From contig JAVHLL010000008.1 in NCBI GenBank assembly GCA_031082155.1, forward strand, positions 25,049 to 89,048: DNA of 64,000 bases, in the 5' to 3' direction. The translations under genes were made by a program, and so were the position numbers. This document shows positions 8,292 to 18,717 of this stretch, in pieces (the stretch's first letter is position 1; the number at the start of each line of letters is the position of its first letter). The notes under the pieces were generated by a model. That model was not told the DNA's origin and did not search any database. It worked only from the letters and a program-made list of their open reading frames with translations. Origin of the DNA: Thermodesulfovibrionales bacterium. Its GTDB lineage: Bacteria; Nitrospirota; Thermodesulfovibrionia; Thermodesulfovibrionales; SM23-35.

Positions 8292-10286
8292 ATGAATACT
8301 TTTCACCTCAGAACCTCCTTCACCCCGAAGGGCGATCAGCCGAATGCCATCAGGGAACTCACCTCGGGGCTGGAAAGCGGCAAGAAACACCAGGTGCTCC
8401 TCGGCGTCACCGGCTCAGGGAAGACCTTCACTATCGCGAATGTAATCGCACACATCAATAAGCCGGCGCTGGTTATCGCGCACAACAAGACGCTCGCCGC
8501 ACAGTTATACGGAGAATTCAGAGAGCTGTTCCCGGAAAACGCCGTCGAATTTTTTGTTAGCTATTACGATTATTATCAACCGGAGGCTTATCTCCCTGCA
8601 TCAGACACCTATATTGAAAAAGACGCCCTTATCAACGAAGATATAGACAGGATGAGGCATTCTGCCACAAAGGCGGTCCTCGAACGGAACGACACGATCG
8701 TCGTTGCATCGGTTTCCTGCATCTACGGCATCGGTTCTCCCCGGGACTACATGGATATGCATGTGGTTATCGAAGAAGGGATGCGGATAGAACGCAACGA
8801 ACTTTTAAAAAAACTTATTGATGTGCAGTATGCACGATCCGACAGTGATTTCAAACGCGGCACGTTCAGGGTCAGGGGCGACAGTGTGGACGTATATCCA
8901 TCCTTTTCGCTGGACAAGGGGATCCGTATCGAATTCTTTGGAAACGATATCGATGCCCTCCATGAGTTCGACCCGTTGACCGGCGAAAGACTGCGGAAAC
9001 TCGAAAAGACCGCCGTCTTCCCGAACAGCCATTGGATAACCCCTAAGGAGAGACTTGAGCCTGCCCTTGTGAATATCGAACAGGAGATGCATGAGCAGGT
9101 TGAATACTTTTTCAAGGAGGGCAACACCTTTGAAGCACAGAGGATTGAACAGAGGACAAGGTTCGACCTGGAGATGCTCAGGGAATTCGGATATTGTCAT
9201 GGGATAGAAAATTATTCCCGTCATCTGAGCGGGAGGGAGCCCGGAGAACCCCCGTATACGCTGATCGATTATTTCCCCGAAGACTTTCTCGTCATTCTTG
9301 ACGAGTCTCACGCATCTGTTCCCCAGATCGGCGGGATGTACGAAGGGGACCGTTCCCGGAAACGGACACTGGTTCAATTCGGGTTCAGACTTCCGTCCGC
9401 GCTTGATAACCGTCCCCTGAAATTCGCGGAATTCGAACAGAGGGTCAAGCAGGCGATCTATGTATCCGCAACTCCGGGGCCATATGAAATCCAGAAATCG
9501 AAAGGACATGTCGTAGAGCAGATCATCCGTCCGACCGGCCTCCTGGACCCGTTGCTGAACGTCCGTCCTGTCTCAGGACAGGTTGATAATCTGCTCGGTG
9601 AAATAAGGAGAAGGGCAGCGCAGGGGGAAAGGGTACTGGTAACAACCCTCACCAAAAAGATGGCCGAGGACCTGACTGATCATTATACCGGCCTGAATAT
9701 ACGGGCACGGTATCTCCATTCCGGCATCGACACACTTGAACGTGTCGAGATATTGAGAGACCTGCGATTGGGTAACTTTGACGTGCTCATCGGGGTAAAC
9801 CTTCTGCGCGAAGGACTCGACCTGCCCGAGGTTTCTCTTGTCGCAATCCTTGACGCCGATAAAGAGGGATTCCTCCGTTCAGAACGCTCCCTGATTCAGA
9901 CGTCAGGAAGGGCTGCACGGAACGTAAACGGTGAAGTATTCCTGTATGCAGATACGATAACGGGTTCAATGCAGCGGGCGCTCGACGAGACAACAAGGAG
10001 GCGGAAGATACAGGAGGAATATAACAGGACGATGGGGATTACTCCCGAAACCGTTCAGTCGAATATCAAAAATGTTCTGAGTTCCATTTATGAATCTGAT
10101 TACTGGACGGTCCCACTGGCAGCAGAACCGTCGGCCGGATACGGGTATGATGATGAGACCCTGCAGAAACTCGAAGCTGAGATGAAAGAAGCTGCACGGC
10201 TCCTCGAATTCGAACGCGCGGCGAAGATACGTGACAGGATAAAAGAGATCAAGGGGAAAATGATCGAAATGGGAATACGGCAATAA
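8292..10286 (+). CDS. uvrB: excinuclease ABC subunit B
   Basis: 664 residues, full length for UvrB, the damage-verifying helicase-like subunit of nucleotide excision repair. Walker A is [10 protein letters not shown] (about 38-47). The beta-hairpin region reads [14 protein letters not shown]. The DEAD-like box is [10 protein letters not shown], helicase motif VI is [12 protein letters not shown], and a C-terminal UVR/UvrC-binding helix pair follows (about 625-660). It stands alone with its own upstream gap, and an array of GCTCATGG-type repeats follows it. Confidence 0.98.
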   Translation: MNTFHLRTSFTPKGDQPNAIRELTSGLESGKKHQVLLGVTGSGKTFTIANVIAHINKPALVIAHNKTLAAQLYGEFRELFPENAVEFFVSYYDYYQPEAYLPASDTYIEKDALINEDIDRMRHSATKAVLERNDTIVVASVSCIYGIGSPRDYMDMHVVIEEGMRIERNELLKKLIDVQYARSDSDFKRGTFRVRGDSVDVYPSFSLDKGIRIEFFGNDIDALHEFDPLTGERLRKLEKTAVFPNSHWITPKERLEPALVNIEQEMHEQVEYFFKEGNTFEAQRIEQRTRFDLEMLREFGYCHGIENYSRHLSGREPGEPPYTLIDYFPEDFLVILDESHASVPQIGGMYEGDRSRKRTLVQFGFRLPSALDNRPLKFAEFEQRVKQAIYVSATPGPYEIQKSKGHVVEQIIRPTGLLDPLLNVRPVSGQVDNLLGEIRRRAAQGERVLVTTLTKKMAEDLTDHYTGLNIRARYLHSGIDTLERVEILRDLRLGNFDVLIGVNLLREGLDLPEVSLVAILDADKEGFLRSERSLIQTSGRAARNVNGEVFLYADTITGSMQRALDETTRRRKIQEEYNRTMGITPETVQSNIKNVLSSIYESDYWTVPLAAEPSAGYGYDDETLQKLEAEMKEAARLLEFERAAKIRDRIKEIKGKMIEMGIRQ

Positions 10287-10294
10287 GAATAGAT

Positions 10295-10345
10295 GATAGC
10301 TCATGGCTCATGGTTTATTGTTCATATTTATTATTTGCTATCAGC
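10295..10345. repeat. degenerate short-period repeat array
   Basis: Imperfect repeats of ATAGCTCATGGCTCATGG type, of the same kind as at 6703-6782, lie between uvrB and the next gene. Confidence 0.5.
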
Positions 10346-10435
10346 CATGAACTTACAAAAGGAATGCTATAATAAATTGGATCGTCCGGAGCGCAGCACT
10401 TGGAAACCACCCGTCTCATAACTAAGGAGGTTAGT

Positions 10436-11221
10436 ATGATTGCAGTTGCCGACAATCTCAATGCAAGGAACAGTCTCTACATGGAGGCATTAGTCAGGAA
10501 AGACAGGGAGACAGTAGTTGATCTTGCGCGAAGGATCACGGGTGCAGGGGCAGACATCATCAATATTCAATGTTCCCTTGATGGAGCAGGTGATGAAAAC
10601 ACGCTGCCGTGGGTAACGGACATAGTCAGCGCAGAAACAGACATCCTGCTTTCGCTCGATTCAAGGAATGTGGATGCCCTGAAATTGAGCATACCGAAGT
10701 GCAAGAAACCTCCTCTTGTCAATTTTCTCTCGGAGGCCGAACCGGAAGATCACAACACACTTCTTTCCCTGGTTGCAGGTTCAGGCGCCTCACTGGTGGT
10801 CAGAGCATCGAAAAGCATCATACCGAACTCACTTGAGGCAAAGCTCCAGATACTCGAAGAACTTGTCGAGATAGCAAACGAAGCGGATATCCCAAATTCG
10901 AGGCTCTATGCAGACCCTTCGATTATCCATATCGTGGGAGGAATGGGCCAGAAAAATCTGGCGAATTCCTACGCGTGCATTAGAGTACTGACCGACCTCA
11001 TCGACCCGCCGATCAATACCATCGCATGGATCGGGAATATCTCGATCGGGATACAGGAACCACTGAAAAAATCTGTCGAAGCGTCCCTGCTCCTCTATCT
11101 CGCCGGTGCAGGCCTCGATGCTGCCATAGTTGACATTCTCGACGATTCAGTAAAGGGCGCCATCTATCTGATAAAATCCTTCCGGGACGAGATCGTATTT
11201 TCCGGAGCTGACCTGATGTAA
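10436..11221 (+). CDS. pterin-binding (DHPS/MeTr-like) methyltransferase family protein
   Basis: 261 residues from ATG 10436, which follows AAGGAGG; a longer frame upstream lacks a site. The TIM-barrel resembles methyltetrahydrofolate:corrinoid methyltransferases such as AcsE. The LSLDSRN block corresponds to the catalytic-Asp region, PLVNF to the pterin-binding Asn, and YADPSI to the second Asp. The AcsE N-terminal GERIN block is replaced by ADNLN. It probably binds a folate and may move a methyl group to a corrinoid. Its stop is 6 bp before a B12-binding radical SAM gene, which supports a coupled function. It is unlikely to be the folate-synthesis dihydropteroate synthase. Confidence 0.75.
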   Translation: MIAVADNLNARNSLYMEALVRKDRETVVDLARRITGAGADIINIQCSLDGAGDENTLPWVTDIVSAETDILLSLDSRNVDALKLSIPKCKKPPLVNFLSEAEPEDHNTLLSLVAGSGASLVVRASKSIIPNSLEAKLQILEELVEIANEADIPNSRLYADPSIIHIVGGMGQKNLANSYACIRVLTDLIDPPINTIAWIGNISIGIQEPLKKSVEASLLLYLAGAGLDAAIVDILDDSVKGAIYLIKSFRDEIVFSGADLM

Positions 11222-11227
11222 GTTCTG

Positions 11228-12472
11228 ATGAAGGTTCTCCTGATCAACCCGAACCGGTTCCAGTCGCCGCCTGTCCCCCCGATCGGGATCGAATACGTGG
11301 CCTCTTCACTCGAAGAGAAGGGGCATGAGACAGCGATCCTTGATCTCTGTTTTTCAGGTGAGGTAATTGGAGCTGTAGACAAGGGAATCGATGCATTCAG
11401 GCCAGACATTGTCGGGATTACCGTGAGGAATATCGACACCGTTCTCTTCCATACAAATGAATTTTTCCTGGACGACATACGTGCGGTCATCGGTCATATA
11501 AAAAATACGCATAGACTGAGCGTAATTGTCGGAGGCGCGGGCATTGCCACTTTCCCTGAAGGAATCTGCGAATATCTCGATGCCGACTATACTGTCAGCG
11601 GCCCCGGTGAATATGTGGTCCATGAGGTGCTCAGGCATTTCGAAAACGGTATGGAGAAGAAAAAAGTATTCCATGGAAGATATCCCGCCGCTGTTCCCTG
11701 CCGCCGGAGACCATTTGACCTGTCCTACGCTGAGTATTGCAGGAATGGGGGCGTTATAGGGTTCGAGACACACAAGGGATGCAGTTCTTCCTGCATCTAC
11801 TGCCTTGAGGCCAGTTCGGGTGTCGCATTCAAGGAGCCTGCTGACGTGATCGGCGAGATAAAGACATTCGTCGATGCCGGGTTCAACCATTTTCACCTCT
11901 GCGATTCCGAGTTTAACGAGAGCCTCGAATATGCAGTTGACTTCTGCGTTGCCCTGAAAAAGACCGGGATTGATATAAAATGGGCCGTATATATGAAGCC
12001 GTCGAATTTCAATGCAAAACTCTTCCGTCTCATGAAGGAGACCGGCGTTTATCTCGTTACCGTAACCGTGGACTCCTGGAAGAAATGCCCAATGTACTGG
12101 GTTGACGTTCAAAAATTTCTCTTCGGTGCAAAATCTTGCGGACTGAAAGTAGCCGTCGATTTCCTTACCGGTTTCCCCTATGAGAAGGAATCTGAAATTT
12201 TCGAATACCTCGATATACTGCGGAGACCCCTGCCGGACAGCGTGGGAGTGAATACGTATATCAGACTCTACAAGTCGCTCCAGATTACGGATATTGTGAC
12301 CGGCGACAGCGCATTGCATGCTCACCTCATAAATGAACACAAAGATCCGGCATTCATAAAACCGGTTTTTTACAATCAGATTCCGTCAGACAGGCTGAAA
12401 GACATGCTGCGGGATGATCCCCTCTTCCGGATTGAGGGAATCGAGCAGTCAGTGAACTACGGCAGAATCTAA
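11228..12472 (+). CDS. B12-binding-domain radical SAM protein
   Basis: 414 residues. The N-terminal Rossmann-like B12-binding region (about 1-150) starts MKVLLINPNR with PPIGIEYVASSLE. The radical SAM cluster motif CSSSCIYC (Cys-x3-Cys-x2-Cys) is at about residues 181-188, followed by the barrel with HFHLCDSEF. Such proteins use S-adenosylmethionine and often cobalamin for methylations or rearrangements; the substrate is unknown. It is translationally close to the methyltransferase-like gene upstream (6 bp), suggesting methyl-cobalamin supply and use in one pathway (inference). Confidence 0.85.
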   Translation: MKVLLINPNRFQSPPVPPIGIEYVASSLEEKGHETAILDLCFSGEVIGAVDKGIDAFRPDIVGITVRNIDTVLFHTNEFFLDDIRAVIGHIKNTHRLSVIVGGAGIATFPEGICEYLDADYTVSGPGEYVVHEVLRHFENGMEKKKVFHGRYPAAVPCRRRPFDLSYAEYCRNGGVIGFETHKGCSSSCIYCLEASSGVAFKEPADVIGEIKTFVDAGFNHFHLCDSEFNESLEYAVDFCVALKKTGIDIKWAVYMKPSNFNAKLFRLMKETGVYLVTVTVDSWKKCPMYWVDVQKFLFGAKSCGLKVAVDFLTGFPYEKESEIFEYLDILRRPLPDSVGVNTYIRLYKSLQITDIVTGDSALHAHLINEHKDPAFIKPVFYNQIPSDRLKDMLRDDPLFRIEGIEQSVNYGRI

Positions 12473-12589
12473 AGTGGCGATGAGTGAAGAATACAAGTCA
12501 AGAATTACCCTCTGAGTTCTGTAGCGATTCGCCGATACACCGATTCTGATTTTTCTGGATTCCTGGCGGGATATCTGCTAAATTGATAT

Positions 12590-13705
12590 ATGGCTACGTT
12601 GTATGACAAAATGCAGGATGCAGGGTTCAGAGTTCTGAGGCGTCCTCTCGGCCAGATACTGCTTGACGGTGAATTCATTACACCGGAAGACCTTCAGAAT
12701 GCCCTCTACGAGCAGATGCATACCAATGAACTCCTTGGCGACATTCTTGTCAGGATGGGCGTTCTCGACCCTCATGACCTCAGGGCTGTCCTCTCAATCA
12801 GCGGGGATTTGTCGTCTCCCGAGCAGGCAGTCCAACTTGCAGCCGGCGTCCGACGGCTCCTTGGCGAACTGCTGCTTCTCGGAAAACGGATCACTGGCCA
12901 ACAGCTCGATGAAGCATTGGAGATTCAGCATCAGACAGAAGAAACACTCGGTGACGTATTCCTTCGTCTCGGGTTGATCAGCGACAAAGAACTGAGAGCG
13001 CTTCTGAGATTCCAGAGATATCAGATCGACAGGGAAAAGGCATCGAACCGGCTCAGGCTGGGTGAAATCATGGTGATGACGAACCAGATAACGCGGAGGC
13101 AGCTTGAGCATGCCCTCGCAAAGCAGCAGCGAACCCGTCAGAACATTGGGAACGCTCTGATTAGCGCAGGGTTTCTCAGGCCTGAACAATTGTCACGGGG
13201 AGTCAGGCTTCAGAAAAAACTCCTCACTTGCGCGCTGATCGCAATCCTTTCATTCGGTCCTCTGTCAGCGACGCAGTCTGCAGAACCTGTGTCAACTGCC
13301 CCGCGTTCCGGTAAAAACGCCATGACCTCTCTCTCAGTCGGAGAGACCCTTTCAGCGCTCAGGATCCTGTCACATCATTCCGAGGTCGTGGTAACCTATG
13401 CCGACATCCTCAAGGGGTATGTAGATGTCCCAGGTGCCGCCCGCCTGGAAATACGGAACACCAATCTTTCAGGGTACATGGTTATATTTCATGGTCTCAC
13501 AACCCCCTTTCACAAGGTGATCGTGAAAGGCTTCGACAAGGATATTGTCGTCGACACCTATGGAGGCTCCGTTATTCAGCCCTATCACGGGAGGGACCCT
13601 CTTCTGCTGGAACTGAGCTACCGGGTGGTGCTCTCCAAAAAAATAAGACCAGGCACATACGCCTGGCCTCTCACAATTGCAATAAGCCCTGTTATACCGG
13701 TTTAA
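12590..13705 (+). CDS. membrane protein with GspE-N/MshEN-like repeats and a C-terminal extracytoplasmic domain
   Basis: 371 residues. At least three copies of a roughly 60-residue motif of the form LG-(E/Q)-I-L-x5-I-T-x2-Q-L-x2-A-L-x2-Q occur in the first 210 residues, as in the N-terminal domains of type II secretion/pilus ATPases (GspE/PilB, often c-di-GMP binding in MshE). No ATPase domain follows. Instead there is one hydrophobic segment (about 212-228) and a roughly 130-residue C-terminal part I do not recognise. It may be an adaptor that senses a cytoplasmic signal and acts across the membrane. Its end overlaps the convergent vanZ-like gene by 4 bp. Confidence 0.7.
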   Translation: MATLYDKMQDAGFRVLRRPLGQILLDGEFITPEDLQNALYEQMHTNELLGDILVRMGVLDPHDLRAVLSISGDLSSPEQAVQLAAGVRRLLGELLLLGKRITGQQLDEALEIQHQTEETLGDVFLRLGLISDKELRALLRFQRYQIDREKASNRLRLGEIMVMTNQITRRQLEHALAKQQRTRQNIGNALISAGFLRPEQLSRGVRLQKKLLTCALIAILSFGPLSATQSAEPVSTAPRSGKNAMTSLSVGETLSALRILSHHSEVVVTYADILKGYVDVPGAARLEIRNTNLSGYMVIFHGLTTPFHKVIVKGFDKDIVVDTYGGSVIQPYHGRDPLLLELSYRVVLSKKIRPGTYAWPLTIAISPVIPV

Positions 13706-14139
13706 GAGATACGGCTCGCCCTTTCACCTTTTCTCATCGACAGTATTCCCAGCGCACAGAGCACACCAATAGCATCGATGAGCCAGTCGTATGGGGAGCC
13801 CGTTCTGGCTGCAATCATACTCTGCAGGAATTCATCGAACGCCGCATACCCCAGAGAAATTATCCCGGCCCCAAGCGCCCAGCCAGTTCTCCAGTTTCTC
13901 CTGCCAGCCCGGAACGCTCTGAAGAGAAGCAAGACAAGAAACGCATATTCAAGAAAATGAGCGGTCTTCCGTATTGCAGTATGGTACAGGGCTATTGTTT
14001 CGCTGCTCGCATTCGGCATAACCCACATAAGAAAAGGGATGATAAAACCGGACGTACTTTCAGCAGTCAATAATCCATTCAGGGGATTGATAAAAACCAT
14101 CCATGCAATGACCGGAAACCAGTAAGAGAGCAATTTCAT
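13702..14139 (-). CDS. VanZ-like family membrane protein
   Basis: 145 residues with four hydrophobic helices. Family blocks include RKTAHFLEYAFLVLLLFRA and FAAFDEFLQSMIAARTGSPYDWLIDAIGV. VanZ-like proteins are small membrane proteins of poorly known function, often next to polysaccharide genes. It lies at the left boundary of the surface-polysaccharide region and ends inside the last codons of the convergent upstream gene. Confidence 0.85.
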   Translation of the reverse strand: MKLLSYWFPVIAWMVFINPLNGLLTAESTSGFIIPFLMWVMPNASSETIALYHTAIRKTAHFLEYAFLVLLLFRAFRAGRRNWRTGWALGAGIISLGYAAFDEFLQSMIAARTGSPYDWLIDAIGVLCALGILSMRKGERASRIS

Positions 14140-14163
14140 AGATTAAGAAATATCAGATACAGC

Positions 14164-14961
14164 TTATAGCTCATGGCTTTTTACTTTGCCGTGTTTTCTG
14201 AGAAACCTGAGATAGCTTTTTATATGGTACATCGAATACTTGCTGAAAAATCCTTTTAATACAAGCGGCGAAGTACTTTTCTTGCTTATCTTGTACTCTA
14301 CCAGCAGTTCGGGGAAATATACTACCTTATATCCGTGATTCCAGAATCTCTTGCACCAATCCATATCTTCAACATACAGGAAGTACTTGTCGTCCATCAG
14401 CCCAACCCGTTGTATGGCTTCACTCTTTACCATCATGAACCCTCCAACAACCCAGTCAACAGGCTGTATCTTCTCATAATCGAATCCGGGCCGCAACACA
14501 ACATCCTGCTGAAAAAGCACCCGTTTCAGGAAACGGGCAGCAAACCTTCTCGGAGTCATGAACCTACGGCAGCAGTCCTGGATATTGCCTTTTGCATCAA
14601 CTATTTTCGGGCCGATGACTCCGACGTCCGGGTGGCGCATCAGATACTGATATGCGGAGGAAAGACTCCCGTTTCTAAAGACCACGTCCGCATTCGCAAT
14701 CACCATGCATGACCCGGATGCATTCGATATGCCGGCGTTCACAGCCCCTGCAAACCCAAGGTTCTCCTTGTTGAACAGCCATTTCACCCCGGGGAATGCT
14801 GCAGCGACAGAGCCCTGCTTTTCCGCCGGATAGAGAGAATTCGAGGAAACGATGATCTCATACGTAAGATCTGAAATTGTCTCCTGCAGGGAATCAACAA
14901 ACCTCCGTACATCGGCAACGGCGTGGTATTCGACAATAATGAAGGAAAGGTTATAGCTCAT
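14164..14961 (-). CDS. glycosyltransferase family 2 (rhamnosyltransferase-like)
   Basis: About 265 residues from the ATG at 14961. The GT-A fold shows as NLSFIIVEYHAVADV, KENLGFAGAVNAGI, ANADVVF (the DxD-like site) and YVEDMDWCKRFWNHGY near residue 190. It transfers a sugar from a nucleotide donor to a growing glycan; WbbL-type rhamnosyltransferases look like this. The start is uncertain: the upstream 40 bp are GCTCATAG-type repeats without a ribosome site, and a TTG at 15000 would extend the protein through them. It is followed by the VanZ-like gene and preceded by a sugar transferase gene. Confidence 0.88.
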   Translation of the reverse strand: MSYNLSFIIVEYHAVADVRRFVDSLQETISDLTYEIIVSSNSLYPAEKQGSVAAAFPGVKWLFNKENLGFAGAVNAGISNASGSCMVIANADVVFRNGSLSSAYQYLMRHPDVGVIGPKIVDAKGNIQDCCRRFMTPRRFAARFLKRVLFQQDVVLRPGFDYEKIQPVDWVVGGFMMVKSEAIQRVGLMDDKYFLYVEDMDWCKRFWNHGYKVVYFPELLVEYKISKKSTSPLVLKGFFSKYSMYHIKSYLRFLRKHGKVKSHEL

Positions 14962-15007
14962 AGATGATAGCTCATGGCTCATAGCAAAGACGATTATCAA
15001 AGAGTGA

Positions 15008-15610
15008 TTAGACTTTCTTCTCCCTTGATTCCCATTTCCCCCTGAAGGTTATCCAGAACGAGAGGAAGATAAGTTTGAGGTCAAGGAGGAAGGACTGATT
15101 GTTGATATAACGGATATCATATTCGAACTTTTTCCACCGTGGCGCGTCCGAGGGGAGATAGACCTGTGCGATGCCGGTCAGCCCGGGGCGTATTTTCAGG
15201 CGGTCATAATATCCGGGCACATCTTCAATATTTATCTGCTCATCGGTACCGTGCACCTCCTTCTCTTTTGGCCGGAGGGCCCGGGGACCCACAAAACTCA
15301 TGTCTCCCCTGAAGATGTTCCAGAGCTGGGGAAGCTCGTCCATAGCGGTTTTCCTCATGATCCTGCCTATTTTTGTTACGCGGGGATCATTCTCAACCGC
15401 CTGGACAGGACCGGTTTCTTTCTCCGCGTTCTTTATCATCGAGCGGAACTTGAGCGCCTTGAATATTATCCCTCCCTTCCCTACCCGTTCCTGGCCGTAA
15501 AAGACCGGCCCTCCATCCTGTAATTTTATCGCCAGCGAAAAAAGCAGCCAAAGGGGAGAGGAACCGATGAGGCCGATGCCGGATAAACAAATGTCGAAAA
15601 GACGCTTCAC
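15008..15610 (-). CDS. undecaprenyl-phosphate sugar phosphotransferase (bacterial sugar transferase)
   Basis: 200 residues, the short single-helix form of the WcaJ/PglC superfamily. The N-terminal reentrant helix reads MKRLFDICLSGIGLIGSSPLW, followed by FRSM and KKTAMDELPQLWNIFRGDMSFVGPRALRP (the DE pair and the PRP-like block). It loads the first sugar-1-phosphate onto undecaprenyl phosphate at the inner membrane, so it probably initiates the glycan made by this region. It begins 4 bp after the stop of the preceding gene (15615), so the two are coupled. Confidence 0.92.
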   Translation of the reverse strand: MKRLFDICLSGIGLIGSSPLWLLFSLAIKLQDGGPVFYGQERVGKGGIIFKALKFRSMIKNAEKETGPVQAVENDPRVTKIGRIMRKTAMDELPQLWNIFRGDMSFVGPRALRPKEKEVHGTDEQINIEDVPGYYDRLKIRPGLTGIAQVYLPSDAPRWKKFEYDIRYINNQSFLLDLKLIFLSFWITFRGKWESREKKV

Positions 15611-15614
15611 CTTT

Positions 15615-16745
15615 TCACCGTTTTTTCAAGAATACCAGTATCGGATTCATGAGATAGTATGCATAGACTTTTTTTGAATTTGAAGGCAGTCCATAGCGGA
15701 GCCGGATTTCTCCCATGCCGGGGAAAAATCGCCTGGCAGTGACTTTTGCAAAGTCCGCGGGTGAGTCGAGAAGCAAGGTATAGAGGAACATGATGAGGTG
15801 GGGCCTTTCGGTTTTAACGAATATCCCTTCAAGTATCCTCCTGCTGAAATATTCGTGTCCACGAACATGTATGCTCAGGATATCTCCATGTACCGGTGCC
15901 CCGAACAGTTCATGGAGAAGGGTAAGCGTGAAGACCGTGACCCTTTCCATTCTATAGGTCCGGGAAAAGCGAAGGAACTTATCCCAGTCTATTTCATTGG
16001 TATATTTCCGAATAAACTCTGAGATGAAAATGATAAACTTCAGAGGACTGAAGCCGTGGTCGAAGAGACGGAATATCGCATACAAAAGATATCGCTCCGG
16101 CGACAAGGTATTTAGCCGAATGCCGGAATATTCAACAGCGCCGGCCTCCTCCCACCAGAATCCGGGAGGCGACTGGAAGTAACGTTTCACAAGATTCCAG
16201 TGGAGTTCAAGGAAATAATTGTCTTTTCTGTAGACGAAGTGGTAATGATTCGACAGCATATCCTCTTCACTGAGTCCTTCGAGCTTGCCATATCCCGCTT
16301 CAGCAAGGATTTCCTCAGCTTTTGATAGATCTTCCATTTTGACAAGTATGTCGATATCGGTGGCAGGATAGAGGCCGGGATTGCCGAAAATTATCTCGGA
16401 TGCAAGCGAACCCTTAAGGGGTATTGCATCCACGCCGCCCTTTTCAAAGAAGCGAAGTACCCTGATCATCTCCTCCGCATTCAGGACATTGTTTCTGACT
16501 GAGTAGAGATAGGCATTCCTGAACCGTTCAATGGTTTCTCCGGGAATATTCTCAAAAACCCTCAGGTTTTCGTAAATAACCGGTGCCACCTCGTTCATCG
16601 CCGCGCATTCAAAAATCCGGTCAAAGTCGACGGGATGTATTTTATCCGTCAAAAGTGCACCGATCCCCCGTAAAACATCAGCGGATGGATTTAAGACAGA
16701 CAGAGACAGGAGAAGCTTTTCTTCAGGTGATAAATTATAGTTCAT
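15615..16745 (-). CDS. nucleotidyltransferase-fold family protein (PF14907-like)
   Basis: 376 residues. The core resembles the uncharacterised nucleotidyltransferases found in polysaccharide clusters: IPLKGSLASEIIFG followed by YPATDIDILVKMEDLSKAEEIL, where the spaced Asp residues (D-x-D) match a polymerase-beta-like metal site. The C-terminal half is helical. The substrate is unknown. It sits upstream of and next to the sugar transferase, with a run of TAGCTCATGGCTCATAG repeats just before its start. Confidence 0.8.
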   Translation of the reverse strand: MNYNLSPEEKLLLSLSVLNPSADVLRGIGALLTDKIHPVDFDRIFECAAMNEVAPVIYENLRVFENIPGETIERFRNAYLYSVRNNVLNAEEMIRVLRFFEKGGVDAIPLKGSLASEIIFGNPGLYPATDIDILVKMEDLSKAEEILAEAGYGKLEGLSEEDMLSNHYHFVYRKDNYFLELHWNLVKRYFQSPPGFWWEEAGAVEYSGIRLNTLSPERYLLYAIFRLFDHGFSPLKFIIFISEFIRKYTNEIDWDKFLRFSRTYRMERVTVFTLTLLHELFGAPVHGDILSIHVRGHEYFSRRILEGIFVKTERPHLIMFLYTLLLDSPADFAKVTARRFFPGMGEIRLRYGLPSNSKKVYAYYLMNPILVFLKKR

Positions 16746-16768
16746 AGCTCATGGCTCATAGTTCATGG
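16738..16768. repeat. degenerate short-period repeat
   Basis: ATAGTTCATAGCTCATGGC-type repeats cover the start region of the nucleotidyltransferase-fold gene; same class as at 6703 and 14940-14990. Confidence 0.5.
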
Positions 16769-16909
16769 CGATCATCTCTTTGCTGCTTGCAGTATTTCCT
16801 TTTTGTTTTTTTTACCGTTTTTCATGACTTGCCAGCTTGAACGCTCGTTAGCCATTTCTCTATTTCCCTTCTTCAGGGGGCAACGTGATATAATCTATTG
16901 TAAAAATAA

Positions 16910-17914
<1,005 letters not shown>

Positions 17915-17982
17915 CCCGGTTTAAACCCTCTGGGGTTACAATAAAGCAAGACCTGTCCCAAAGTGCGACTACACCAAGTTGC

Positions 17983-18027
17983 CCTGACCAAATACTTACA
18001 CCTCGGAGGTGTAAGTATTTGGTCAGG
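17983..18027. repeat. 45-bp perfect palindrome with REP core
   Basis: Positions 17983-18004 and 18006-18027 are exact reverse complements (22 bp each) around a single G. The centre contains TACACCTCGGAGGTGTA, the same core as at 18700 and 19811. It overlaps the last 5 bp of the RAYT gene and lies downstream of galE, so it may serve both as REP target and as a transcription end for the convergent genes. Confidence 0.85.
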
Positions 18028-18679
18028 ATTCCAGGGACAACTCTTTTAAACTCGCTAACTCGCGCTGGTAATCTTTTCTCGAAGAAACAAACTTTTTATA
18101 CTCTTCAGGGACTATATGCAAAAGATTTGCATAATTACATATAGGTTTATCCGCCTGTTTTTCGCCAAGATATTCGTTAGAAGAAGAAAAACTCCATTCA
18201 TGGGGATCTTCGACGAGATTAGTGGTCACAGGATTTAAATGCAGATAGCGGGTTAAATGAAGCAACTGTTCATCTGTTCCAACTTCAACATTTTTGAATT
18301 TGCTTTCCCACAAGGGACCTTTTCTTTTGTTTTTAACGTTAAAATAACGTGTATAGCTGTTCAGGACCTTGCCCATAAAAATTGAAATGCCGTCTTTTTT
18401 CACCTGCTTTAAAATCAGATGGATATGAGTAGGCATAAAACAATAGGCAATAATTTCAACTATATTGTCTTTCGAACTAAAATACCTTTGATAAAAACTT
18501 TCCTTATTTTTAATGTCAGAATAAATTGAGAACCTTACCGGCGGATTTTCAACCTTGTAATAGCTCAGCATACTGCTCATCCTCTGATAGTCTGTCTCAT
18601 TTTTAAATACCTCAAACCTTGCGATGCTTTTCGTAAATGTATGATAAACCCTGCCGTCCAGTAAAGGATATTTCCGCAT
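18023..18679 (-). CDS. REP-associated tyrosine transposase (RAYT)
   Basis: 218 residues of the Y1/HUH single-strand transposase family. MPTHIHLIL carries the HxH metal site and the Tyr in NSYTRYFNV (about residues 110-120) is the candidate nucleophile. The family ending LHLNPV...EWSFSS is also present. Palindromic REP cores flank the gene at 18700-18716 and 17983-18027, the arrangement known for RAYTs, which mobilise REP/BIME units. The gene is intact. It lies between galE and a glycosyltransferase and has probably been recruited into the cluster. Confidence 0.93.
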   Translation of the reverse strand: MRKYPLLDGRVYHTFTKSIARFEVFKNETDYQRMSSMLSYYKVENPPVRFSIYSDIKNKESFYQRYFSSKDNIVEIIAYCFMPTHIHLILKQVKKDGISIFMGKVLNSYTRYFNVKNKRKGPLWESKFKNVEVGTDEQLLHLTRYLHLNPVTTNLVEDPHEWSFSSSNEYLGEKQADKPICNYANLLHIVPEEYKKFVSSRKDYQRELASLKELSLES

Positions 18680-18699
18680 AGTCTGTATTTTACCTTACC

Positions 18700-18716
18700 T
18701 ACACCTCGGAGGTGTA
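18700..18716. repeat. REP palindrome upstream of RAYT
   Basis: TACACCTCGGAGGTGTA, identical in core to the palindrome on the other side of the transposase gene; it ends 1 bp before the stop codon of the glycosyltransferase at 18718. Confidence 0.8.
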
Positions 18717-18717
18717 T

